Position numbers and translations under genes: made by a program. Source: Chitinophaga qingshengii (GTDB taxonomy: Bacteria; Bacteroidota; Bacteroidia; Chitinophagales; Chitinophagaceae). Taken from it: DNA of 64,000 nucleotides. The DNA lies in NCBI RefSeq assembly GCF_014529935.1, contig NZ_JACVFC010000002.1, positions 310,001 through 374,000 of the forward strand, given 5' to 3'. The notes under the pieces were generated by a model. That model searched no databases, was not told the DNA's origin, and was given only the letters and a program-made list of their open reading frames with translations. Positions 26,720 to 35,089 of the stretch are shown piece by piece; the first letter of the stretch is position 1, and each line of letters begins with the position of its first letter.

Positions 26720-26850
26720 GATGATGGTCTTTTGAGAATTAGTTGATGGTTATTTTGGATATGGTCACCTATATAGACTAAAAGTACTCCATACCGCTGA
26801 AGTATTACCGCAGTGACGAAAGCGGTATTTACCTGCATAGGTCGGATATA

Positions 26851-26881
26851 GATAGCCCCGGCGGCCATACCGGGGGCTATC
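26851..26881 (-). terminator. GC-rich hairpin after the beta-propeller gene
   Basis: An inverted repeat (GATAGCCCCGG / CCGGGGGCTATC, one bulge) lies directly after the propeller gene stop. There is no T run behind it, so it may be a weak terminator or an mRNA 3'-end stabiliser. Confidence 0.5.
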
Positions 26882-26884
26882 CTG

Positions 26885-28144
26885 TTACTTCAGTTCAATT
26901 GCATACAGCTGCCCGGTGGCAGTCACCGCATATACTGTATTACCGGCTATGACCGGCGCAGTGGCAATGGGTCCGAGCCGATATAGTTTATCCATCACCG
27001 TTACCGTGGTGGAAAACAAGGCCGGATCGGCGCCGGCAGCGAGGTGCCTGAACCTGATTCGGCCGGTGCTGTCCAACAGCTGTGCCGCCAACCGTCGCCT
27101 CGCCGGGGTATCAAAAGTATCTACCTGTTGCCAGTTGTTGGTATTGACCAGGAAAAGACGACCGGTGAAATCGCCATAGCACAAGGTAGTACCGGATACC
27201 ACCGGCGCCCCAAACACATAACCGCCGCCACGATGACGGCGCAATTCCTTCCCGGTAGCGGCATCGATGTCCAGCATCAGGTAACTATCGGATGTTCCCA
27301 CGTAGACATGCCCGTTAGCCACAACGGCCGCACCTACAATCCAGGCGACGCCGGCACTGTATTCCCATTGTTTATTGCCGGTATGAAGGTCCAGCGCATA
27401 TAAACGGGCATCGCGGGCGCCGATGTACACGGTATTACCGGCTACTACCGGTCGGGCCTGTATACCTTCCAATACGTGAGAGTCCGGATCTTCCCCGGTT
27501 TTAAAGCGCCACAACATCTTTCCGGAAGCTGCATCCAACGCATATACGTAGGTGTCCCAGCTGCCGGCCAGTACGATCCCCTGCCGACAGGCTACGCCGG
27601 CATGTATAGGTCCGCCTGTTTTGAACTTCCAGCGCAGCTTACCGCTGGATTTATCCAGGGCGTATACACAGCTGTCACTGCTGCCAAAGTAAACCGCCGC
27701 TTCGTCTGCTGCGGGGGCCGACAGGTATAAGTCGTACTGGTCTTCCATGTACATCGTATCCGGCTTCATGGTCCACAGGCCTTTGGCCCCGATCCTCCGC
27801 TCGCCTCCGGTGCGGAATTTCCAAAGCGCTTTCCCGGTACCCGCCTCGATGGCATAATAATACCCGTCATAGCTGCCGGCGAAAATAGTGGTACCGGATA
27901 CCAGTGGCTCGGTAGCAATACCTTTACCGGCCTTGTACGACCATTTTAAGGCGCCTGTCTTTTGGTTGATGGCATACAGGCGCCCGTTCATCCCGGCCAG
28001 CAGAATATTATCTTCATACAAAACAGGGGTAGCAAAAACCTTATCATCTACCTTAAACAATTGACGGGAAGCGCCAAACTTTTGATGTTGTGCCTGCACA
28101 TCAGTGATGATGAGAAGCAGGAAAACAGAGAGCTTAAATTTCAT
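26885..28144 (-). CDS. PQQ-type beta-propeller repeat protein, exported
   Basis: The 419-residue product has a signal peptide (about 1-18) and at least seven copies of a repeat of the form V(Y/F)xGxxDxxxYALDxxTGKxxWxF, the outer-strand motif of PQQ_2/BamB-like eight-bladed propellers. Examples are RLYAINQKTGALKWSY, YYYAIEAGTGKALWKF and CVYALDKSSGKLRWKF. None of the catalytic features of PQQ dehydrogenases (disulfide-bonded Cys pair, long N-terminal catalytic part) is visible, so a binding or scaffold function is more likely than dehydrogenase activity. It sits between the 624-residue gene and the SusD operon, with hairpins at both sides, and is probably monocistronic. Confidence 0.85.
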   Translation of the reverse strand: MKFKLSVFLLLIITDVQAQHQKFGASRQLFKVDDKVFATPVLYEDNILLAGMNGRLYAINQKTGALKWSYKAGKGIATEPLVSGTTIFAGSYDGYYYAIEAGTGKALWKFRTGGERRIGAKGLWTMKPDTMYMEDQYDLYLSAPAADEAAVYFGSSDSCVYALDKSSGKLRWKFKTGGPIHAGVACRQGIVLAGSWDTYVYALDAASGKMLWRFKTGEDPDSHVLEGIQARPVVAGNTVYIGARDARLYALDLHTGNKQWEYSAGVAWIVGAAVVANGHVYVGTSDSYLMLDIDAATGKELRRHRGGGYVFGAPVVSGTTLCYGDFTGRLFLVNTNNWQQVDTFDTPARRRLAAQLLDSTGRIRFRHLAAGADPALFSTTVTVMDKLYRLGPIATAPVIAGNTVYAVTATGQLYAIELK

Positions 28145-28347
28145 GAGTTAAATGAATTGTCTATAAAGCAGTATTGTCCGACCGAAATAAATCAATATTG
28201 GACAAAGCAAGACAGACAAGGATTTGCCAAGTTGATACAAGCCCATTCATTTTCGTGCAAGTTATCAAGCAGACAACTTTCGGTGATATTTCCCATTTAA
28301 AACAGGCACTCATACTGGTTTAGAAGAGTGACCGTTTCTTCTAAAGA
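28145..28347 (-). other. Intergenic region upstream of the beta-propeller gene
   Basis: About 200 bp between the propeller start and the terminator of the SusD operon. No gene is visible. A loosely repeated TTGTCC/GGACAA pair (around 28175-28205) may be regulatory, but no clear promoter box stands out. Confidence 0.4.
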
Positions 28348-28375
28348 AAAAGGCCGGCTCAACAGCCAGCCTTTT
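28348..28375 (-). terminator. Rho-independent terminator after the second susD
   Basis: A hairpin AAGGC-c-GGCT / AGCC-a-GCCTT followed on the minus strand by CTTTTTCTTT, 13 nt after the susD stop. It closes the susC/susD transcript. Confidence 0.8.
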
Positions 28376-28387
28376 GTCTTTATCCTT

Positions 28388-29791
28388 CTAGTTATTCGTA
28401 TCCCACCAGACACGGTCGTTGATGGTAGCTTTCTGATCAGGTTGCGGATTCGTCAGTAACTCTACCGCCGGGTATGGCCACCTTCTCGGAATACCTTTCG
28501 CTGTGGAACCTACATACGGTTTCAGCTGCGGGTACCCGGTACGGCGCCAGTCGTTGTATGCTTCGGGCGACAGGAAATCAGCAATATACTTTTCAGTGAT
28601 GATCTGTTGCACGGCATTAGCAGCAGTCAATTCCGGACGGCTATCGATATACGTTTGCTGCGCAGCAGCCGGAACGCCCAGCATGGACATATGCGCGGCA
28701 ATGGCATCCTTATAAACCGGTGCAGCCGCAGCGGCGCCGGATTTAATGAAGGTAGCTTCCGCTTTGATAAACAAGGCTTCGCTGTAAGTCACCAGATACA
28801 GTTTCGCTGCCGCATCCGCATAAAAACTATTCACGGCCGACAACATTTTCGGATCAGCCACAGGTATATCATTCACACCACGGCCCACATACTCTCCTGC
28901 CTTATTTTTAGTGGCGATAACAGGTAAACGCGGGTCCTGCCGGATTTTCAGCGAATCCACAAAAGATTGTCCCAGTACTACTCCGCCGGACGCCTCACCG
29001 GTATTATAATACCAGGGGTTGGAGGCGCTGCCGGTTCCCGGATACGGAACAAAAGCATTATCCGCATTGCTGCCGAAACCCTTTGCCAATGCAGTCAGCG
29101 CGCTGTCGGCCTGCAAGGCGGCCGTACGGCCCGGCGCTTTGCTCAGGCGCAGGTAATACCTTGCTTTAAGGGTATATACCAGTTTTTTCCACTGATCGAT
29201 ATCACCATTATAGATGTAATCGTCTGCTTCCGGAACGACTTTACTACCCGGCTTGTTCAGATTCAGCAAAGCGCTGTCGAGCAGTTGCTGAATGGTGATA
29301 TACATTGCTTCCTGGCTATCGTATTTAGGCTTTGTTACCTGTGGCATACGGAACCCTTCCGAATAGGGAATATTGTTCCATAAATCGGCTGCAATAGCCA
29401 GGTTGTAGGCAAACAACGCCTGACCAAGACCGGCATATTCATATCGCTGGGCGGCCGTAGCCTGGTTGATCAGCACACGCACGTTCTGAAAGACAGTCGT
29501 GTACAGGGAATAGCTCCAGGTATTGTTCACATCCACATTCGTAATGTAGTAGGATTCCAGGTTAGGCGCCTGCTGATTCAGCGACAGATGCTGCATCCAA
29601 TAGGCGGTAACGTTAGTACTGGTACCACCCACCACCAGCGTACTGGTGGCAGCTTCAATGGGCGACAACATCAACGACTCCTTTACAGTAAGCGGATTAT
29701 TCGGATCATCATTGATGTCCAGGAATTTTTTACACCCGGTAAAAAGGAGCATGGAGCAACTCATCAAAGCGAGTGTTCTGATTATTTTCAT
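28388..29791 (-). CDS. SusD-like lipoprotein (SusD/RagB superfamily, second pair)
   Basis: From the ATG at 29791 the protein has 467 residues and a lipoprotein signal (MLLFTGC) followed by KKFLDINDDPNNP, the hallmark start of the SusD-like-2 subgroup. Other group motifs are AYWMQHLSLNQQ, ALFAYNLAIAADLWNNIPYSE, SEALFIKAEATF and PEAYNDWRRTGYP near the C-terminus. It is the substrate-binding lid of the SusC channel encoded directly upstream. An ATG at 29809 would only add six residues. The nearby GH18 gene suggests a GlcNAc-containing glycan as substrate. Confidence 0.92.
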   Translation of the reverse strand: MKIIRTLALMSCSMLLFTGCKKFLDINDDPNNPLTVKESLMLSPIEAATSTLVVGGTSTNVTAYWMQHLSLNQQAPNLESYYITNVDVNNTWSYSLYTTVFQNVRVLINQATAAQRYEYAGLGQALFAYNLAIAADLWNNIPYSEGFRMPQVTKPKYDSQEAMYITIQQLLDSALLNLNKPGSKVVPEADDYIYNGDIDQWKKLVYTLKARYYLRLSKAPGRTAALQADSALTALAKGFGSNADNAFVPYPGTGSASNPWYYNTGEASGGVVLGQSFVDSLKIRQDPRLPVIATKNKAGEYVGRGVNDIPVADPKMLSAVNSFYADAAAKLYLVTYSEALFIKAEATFIKSGAAAAAPVYKDAIAAHMSMLGVPAAAQQTYIDSRPELTAANAVQQIITEKYIADFLSPEAYNDWRRTGYPQLKPYVGSTAKGIPRRWPYPAVELLTNPQPDQKATINDRVWWDTNN

Positions 29792-29812
29792 GTAATTAGC
29801 TTTAAACATTCA

Positions 29813-32800
29813 TTAAAAGGATACTTTCAAACCCACTATCACACTGCGGTTGGAAGGAACGTTGAAATTGGAGAAACCCTGTCCGTTGCCGGAGCCATCC
29901 AGGCTCACCTCCGGATCGGAGCCGGTATAGTTTTTATGCAGGATAAAATTGGTACCGGTAACAGATAATACCAATGAGCGGAAACAGCGCTGCTTTAACA
30001 GGGAAGCACTTAAATCATAGCTCAGGGACACCTGCCGCAGTTTCAGGAAAGAACCGTCTTCCACGCTGCTTTCGCTTACTTTGGAGTAAGACTCTTTGTA
30101 GTATTTCTCATCCAGCGTGATAGGAATATCGTTCTCTTTGTTGTTGGATTGTTTTACACCCGGTAATATCACAGTGGTGCCTCTGTTCTCGGTCGCTTTA
30201 GCAGTACCGTAGAAATAGAGATAAGAGTTATCCAGGTTGATCACATCTCCGCCGTGACGATGATCGAGCACAAAGGAGAAAGTAAGACCTTTATAAGTCA
30301 GGTTACTGGAGAGACCACCGGTCCATTTAGGCATGGCATTACCAATAGGTCCCAGGTCGGTGCTGATGATAGGATACCCTTCATCATTAATGAGCAGCTG
30401 GTTTTTATCATTACGCAGGTAGTAGTTGCCATAAATCACACCATAAGGCTGGTTGGCATAGGCAAAAATACCGGGACTGGTAAAGCCTGCAAACTGGATG
30501 TATTCCACGCCGTCGGCAAGGTTAAGTACCTTGTTGTCGATTTTCGTATAGTTGAGACTGAGGTTCCAGGTAAGATCCTTTGTTTTGATAGGCGTAACAC
30601 CCAGGGTTACTTCTATACCCTTGTTCTGCATAGAACCTGCGTTAAGGGAAGAACCCGTGAAACCGGTACCGGGAGATACGGGAGAACCCGGCGTCAGCAG
30701 GTCCTGGCTTTTCCTGTTGAAATAAGACACATCCAGGGATGCCCTGTTGCGGAAGAACTTAGTCTCCAACCCTACTTCAAATTCTTTCAGTTTTTCGTTC
30801 CGTAAAGGGAAACCATAAGTGCTGGTGAGTGTGTAGCCATTCTGTCCGTTGAAAGGGAAATTTACGCCCGGAGAAGCCCGGTAATAGGGATTACTGAGCG
30901 AATAAGCGCCTACGTTATCGTTACCTACTGCGGAATAGGACACCCTTACCTTACCAAAGTTGAGGATTTTGTTATCCGCCATTTTTAATGGCTCGGTAAA
31001 TACGAAACCGGCGCTGGCAGAGCCATAGGGATAAAACTGGTTATCTTTGGACAACACGGAGCTACCGTCATAACGGCCGGTGAGCGCCAGGGTGAGCATA
31101 CGTTTGTATTCCAGGTTAGCTTGTCCGTAGAAGCCTACTTTACGGGTTCTGTAGTAACCATAACTGGAAGTTACTTCGGAGAAGTTGGTAATGTTATAAA
31201 GTTTCTCCACAGAGATACCTATTCCCTGTACAAAACTATTATCGCTGTAGTTGGCGAGGATGTTGTTACCCAGCAACAGGTTACCGAACAGGTCACTATT
31301 GAATTCTTTTTTGGCTTCTACCATAAAGTCGTGGCTGAACTGCTGGTTTTTGATATCTCTTTTATACATCTGTCCGTTGATCGGTGTAGTACCGTTGTTG
31401 CCCCATCCGATAGCACCGGGTGCTTCATGATAGTCGGTGGTGGTCACATACATATCGGCACCTACACGTTCAGTGATGGTAAGCCAGGAAAGCGGATTGT
31501 AGGCAAGGGTAATTACCGGTACGATGCGGTTGTTCCTGTCACGCAGACCGGTATTATCCAGTATCCAGTAGGGATTGTTACGGGCGGCGCGGTACAGGCG
31601 CTGGCTACCGTCCGGATTGGTAGTCGGGTGCGGGTCCCAGGACGGAGGGGCGCCATATACTGTCCACAACGGGTTCACGAAGTTGTTCCCTTCGAGATAA
31701 CGGTGGTTGTCTGTTTGTATATAGTTGAACTGGGTAGACAGCTGGAGGTTATCCAACAGTTTTACACCGTACTTTACAAACAGGGCATGACGGTTGTAGT
31801 CGGTGTTGGGAATGGTACCATTTGTTTTCAGGTAGGAATAGGACACCATGTAATTGGAGCGGTCCGTATAGCCGGACACGTTAATATTGTTATCACTGGT
31901 ATGTCCTGTTCTGAAGAATTCTTTAAACGGATTGTGTTTGGGTACCGGTGCGCCATTTACTTTCAGGGTATCCATGGCCGGTCCCCATACGGAAGAACTG
32001 ATACCGCCGTTATTGCCATCCACGTATTTACCGCCCGTACCTTGCGCAAATTTTTCCTGCAGGTCCGGCATGTTAGGGTTTTGGAAAGAATAGCTGCTGC
32101 TGAAAGATAAGTTGGGTTTCCCTTGTTTACCTTTACCCATACCGTTTTTAGTAGTGATGATCACCGCGCCACGGGCAGCGGCAGAACCATACAAGGCGGT
32201 AGCCGCGGCGCCTTTCAGTATCGTCATGCTTTCAATGATATTAGGATCGATATCGCTGCCACGGTTGGCCGTGCCACCGGAATACATAGATCCGTTAGGG
32301 TTACCGGCCTCACTGTTGTCTATCGGCACACCATCGATCACGAACAACGCCTGGTTATTACCTACCAGTGAGGTAGCGCCCCTGATCACGATTCTGGCGG
32401 AACTGCCGGGTACGCCGCTGGAATTGGTGATCTGTACACCAGACACTTTTCCGGCGAGGGCATTCACCAGGTTATCCTGTTTAGCTTCTACCAATGTGGC
32501 ACCTTTCACTTCTTCTACACTATAGGTCAGCATCCTTTTATCGCGTTTGATGCCTAATGCCGTTACCAGTACTTCATTGATCTGGCGGGAATTTTCCGAC
32601 AGTGAAATATTGATCACGGCATCTTTTGTTACCTTGATTTCTACTGTATTGTAACCGAGGGCTGTTACCAGCAGGATATCCCCTTCTTTGGCGGCAATGT
32701 GGAAGGCCCCATCTGCCGAAGCGGCGGTTCCGCCGCCAGCGCCTTTAACACGCACCGAGGCCCCGGGCACAGGCGCACCATCTTTACTGGTAATTTTACC

Positions 32801-32878
32801 CGATATAGACGGGGCTTGCGCATAAGCAAAGGATAGCGCCAATAGCAGCATGACTGCTATCAAAAATTGTCTTTTCAT
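29813..32878 (-). CDS. SusC/RagA-family TonB-dependent transporter (second pair)
   Basis: This 1021-residue transporter has a signal peptide (about 1-20, ending SFAYAQ), a carboxypeptidase-regulatory-like domain (about 25-95), the SusC box EVLVTALGIKRDKR (about 103-117), a plug domain (about 120-240, with GAAATALYGSAAARGAVIITT) and the barrel ending in VIVGLKVSF. It lacks the STN domain of the first SusC, so it is not expected to work through a FecR/sigma pair. The partner susD follows 21 nt downstream. The divergent GH18 lipoprotein gene lies about 860 nt away. This is a simple polysaccharide utilisation locus. Confidence 0.95.
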   Translation of the reverse strand: MKRQFLIAVMLLLALSFAYAQAPSISGKITSKDGAPVPGASVRVKGAGGGTAASADGAFHIAAKEGDILLVTALGYNTVEIKVTKDAVINISLSENSRQINEVLVTALGIKRDKRMLTYSVEEVKGATLVEAKQDNLVNALAGKVSGVQITNSSGVPGSSARIVIRGATSLVGNNQALFVIDGVPIDNSEAGNPNGSMYSGGTANRGSDIDPNIIESMTILKGAAATALYGSAAARGAVIITTKNGMGKGKQGKPNLSFSSSYSFQNPNMPDLQEKFAQGTGGKYVDGNNGGISSSVWGPAMDTLKVNGAPVPKHNPFKEFFRTGHTSDNNINVSGYTDRSNYMVSYSYLKTNGTIPNTDYNRHALFVKYGVKLLDNLQLSTQFNYIQTDNHRYLEGNNFVNPLWTVYGAPPSWDPHPTTNPDGSQRLYRAARNNPYWILDNTGLRDRNNRIVPVITLAYNPLSWLTITERVGADMYVTTTDYHEAPGAIGWGNNGTTPINGQMYKRDIKNQQFSHDFMVEAKKEFNSDLFGNLLLGNNILANYSDNSFVQGIGISVEKLYNITNFSEVTSSYGYYRTRKVGFYGQANLEYKRMLTLALTGRYDGSSVLSKDNQFYPYGSASAGFVFTEPLKMADNKILNFGKVRVSYSAVGNDNVGAYSLSNPYYRASPGVNFPFNGQNGYTLTSTYGFPLRNEKLKEFEVGLETKFFRNRASLDVSYFNRKSQDLLTPGSPVSPGTGFTGSSLNAGSMQNKGIEVTLGVTPIKTKDLTWNLSLNYTKIDNKVLNLADGVEYIQFAGFTSPGIFAYANQPYGVIYGNYYLRNDKNQLLINDEGYPIISTDLGPIGNAMPKWTGGLSSNLTYKGLTFSFVLDHRHGGDVINLDNSYLYFYGTAKATENRGTTVILPGVKQSNNKENDIPITLDEKYYKESYSKVSESSVEDGSFLKLRQVSLSYDLSASLLKQRCFRSLVLSVTGTNFILHKNYTGSDPEVSLDGSGNGQGFSNFNVPSNRSVIVGLKVSF

Positions 32879-33742
32879 AAGTGTTAGATTGATAAAATGA
32901 TCAGCCGGTCGTAGGCCGGCCGGTGCTGGTGAGCGATTTCATTCAGACAGCGATAAATACCAGTTTTATATGTACGTGAATTACCAGGACGCGCTACAGT
33001 AGCAGCACACCCATATTGTTCCTTTTTTATGCGATCAAAAAAATTACCGGCGCAGTGTTGCCTGCAACCTATTTGTGGTTGACATCCCTTCAGATCTGTG
33101 ACTGTATTTTTCAGTCTCCTGATTACACGATGAAATTAGGTCACATCGCGGTAGGTGATTACATTATATTTAACCACTTCTGTGCAGAAATTAACATGGC
33201 TTAAATAGGCAGGGAAACAATAATTACCTATCAAACATCATAGGGCAAAGGATTTCAAAAAACAAACAATGTAATTATCTATTCTAGTTAGTGCAAAATA
33301 AGAGAAGTCATTGAAAAGAGAAGCATTACTATCTGTTTAAACACCATTATCAACTAAACAGATCCCGATAAAATAATACTGATCTTTAACAAAAAAACAC
33401 TGTCGAAAATTTCAATTTTAATGTATATTGCTTATATCCGCCCATTCCCAAATTAACGAGCGCAATCATCATAAAATTGAGTTTCATGAGCAATGAAAAC
33501 TGATAACGCCATTATCATTAAATCGCCCCGGTATTAATACCAGAAAGCAAATCATCAGCCCAAACAGATTAAACAATAGCTAAAGTTACAAAGGTATCTG
33601 CCCGCCTCCGGCGGTATCGGTGAGCAAACTGATAAATGATCAGGTAAATCGTTTAACTAACGCATATATCAACCAGCGCGTTACAGCAGTCGTTGTAGCA
33701 TGGTTATCCTTTTGTATTATTCTTCACCCAAAATTCATCCAA
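32879..33742. other. Long divergent intergenic region between susC and the GH18 gene
   Basis: About 860 bp, A/T-rich, with no convincing gene. The only short frame (33016-33204) has no family features and sits on low-complexity sequence. A GC-rich inverted repeat around 32898-32928 lies in the leader of susC and could affect its mRNA. The region presumably carries the promoters of both genes; I could not pin down unambiguous boxes. A frame open from 33620 in phase with the GH18 gene begins without a signal peptide and is not used here. Confidence 0.5.
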
Positions 33743-35032
33743 ATGAAACAGCAATGTTTATCATTCAGTTTAGTAACCGTATTGATGATGATGCTTTTCG
33801 GCACCAGCTGCACGAAAGAGCTACGTTCTTCCGACACTGCACCCAACAGTGAATCCCTCAAAGCTTCCGTAACAGCAGTCACGGAATCGCTGGACAGCCT
33901 GCTGGCATACAAAAGCCGCCCTCATGAAATCTATGCAGCCTTTTACCGGTTAGAAGGCCCCTGTTACGGGCCGGCGCCATTTGGCACCAATTTCTCACAG
34001 GTACCGGACAGCCTGGATGTACTGATCCTATTCTGTTTCTCTCCTTCTTCTCCTGTAGCGTCCCAGGTACCCGGTTGGATCAATACACTCCATACCAAAG
34101 GCACCAAAGTGATCCTGACCGGCAACTTAAACCTCATTCCAGGCGCCACGCACGACTCTGTGGGTTATGCTATGACAGCCAGGTATATCATGGATAGCGT
34201 CGTCAATAAATACGGTTTTGACGGATATGACATTGACATCGAAAGTCAACCTTCTGGTCAGACATTGACAGATATGGCCGGCGTATACAAAGCACTTTCC
34301 AGATACCTGGGTCCGAAATCAGGCACCGGCAGGCTGCTGACCTTTGACACCAATCAGTCAGGCAGCAACAGCCTTTTTCAAAAGGTGTATACAATGGTCG
34401 ATTATGTATGGCTACAGGCCTATGGACGCGGCGCCAGTACCCTGCAAGGTACCTGGGCTACTTTCGCGCCCTATATTACCTCCTCCCAGTTCGTGCCGGG
34501 ATTTTCCTTTTATGAAGAACGTGGCGATCAGGCCGGCAATGTATGGTACGACATAACCTATCCCGTGAACGGTACCGGCAGAGCCTATGACTACGCCCGC
34601 TGGGAACCTGCCTCCGGCAAAAAAGGCGGCGTATTTGGCTATGCGATAGACAGGGATGCGCCATTAACATCTTCTACCGATAACAACGCCTATGCGCCCA
34701 CCTACATCGTCAGCAAACAGTTGATTCAAATCATGAACCCGGCCAACGGCAGCAGCGGCGCAACCGGCGTGGTATTTTACCAGGACGCGAACTATGGTGG
34801 CGCTGCATCTCAGCCTATTGCCAAAGGCAGTTATACACTGTCTCAGTTACAGGCAAAGGGGGTAGTGAATGATTGGGCGTCGTCCGTAAAAATTCCTGCC
34901 GGCTGGTCTGTCACCATCTATGCTGATGATAACTTCTCCGGTACTTCATGGACACTGACCAGTAATAATAGCTGGCTGGGAGGATTATCGCCCAGCGCGA
35001 ACGATAAAATGAGCGCTGCTAAAATCCAGTAA
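33743..35032 (+). CDS. GH18 glycosidase lipoprotein with C-terminal beta/gamma-crystallin domain
   Basis: From the ATG at 33743 the protein has 429 residues with a lipoprotein signal (Cys23 in GTSC). Residues about 55-320 form a GH18 TIM barrel with the catalytic motif FDGYDIDIE; the proton-donor Glu is near residue 167. The early strand YAAFYRLEGP and the size fit endo-beta-N-acetylglucosaminidases of the EndoF type better than processive chitinases. Residues about 345-429 (VVFYQDANYGG...VTIYADDNFSGTSW) are a two-motif beta/gamma-crystallin domain, probably Ca2+- or glycan-binding. It is divergent from a SusC/SusD pair and would release glycans at the cell surface for import. Confidence 0.9.
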   Translation: MKQQCLSFSLVTVLMMMLFGTSCTKELRSSDTAPNSESLKASVTAVTESLDSLLAYKSRPHEIYAAFYRLEGPCYGPAPFGTNFSQVPDSLDVLILFCFSPSSPVASQVPGWINTLHTKGTKVILTGNLNLIPGATHDSVGYAMTARYIMDSVVNKYGFDGYDIDIESQPSGQTLTDMAGVYKALSRYLGPKSGTGRLLTFDTNQSGSNSLFQKVYTMVDYVWLQAYGRGASTLQGTWATFAPYITSSQFVPGFSFYEERGDQAGNVWYDITYPVNGTGRAYDYARWEPASGKKGGVFGYAIDRDAPLTSSTDNNAYAPTYIVSKQLIQIMNPANGSSGATGVVFYQDANYGGAASQPIAKGSYTLSQLQAKGVVNDWASSVKIPAGWSVTIYADDNFSGTSWTLTSNNSWLGGLSPSANDKMSAAKIQ

Positions 35033-35055
35033 CAGTTCGTATCAAAAAGAAAAAT

Positions 35056-35084
35056 ATGGCCCCGGACTGAATCTCCGGGGCCAT
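35056..35084. terminator. Bidirectional terminator between GH18 and FAD oxidoreductase genes
   Basis: A perfect 11-bp stem ATGGCCCCGGA / TCCGGGGCCAT with a 7-nt loop lies between two convergent genes. The minus-strand side is followed by a T-rich run; the plus side is less so. Confidence 0.85.
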
Positions 35085-35089
35085 TACTA

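Noticed and set aside
26885..28144. Assignment of the beta-propeller protein as a PQQ-dependent dehydrogenase.
   Set aside because: Too short and lacking the catalytic and disulfide features; only the propeller repeats are present.
33016..33204. A 62-codon open frame in the susC/GH18 intergenic region.
   Set aside because: No family features, no plausible leader or neighbour relation, and biased composition of A/T-rich DNA.
33620..33742. Longer N-terminus for the GH18 protein.
   Set aside because: The ATG at 33743 starts a textbook lipoprotein signal; the extension would bury it.
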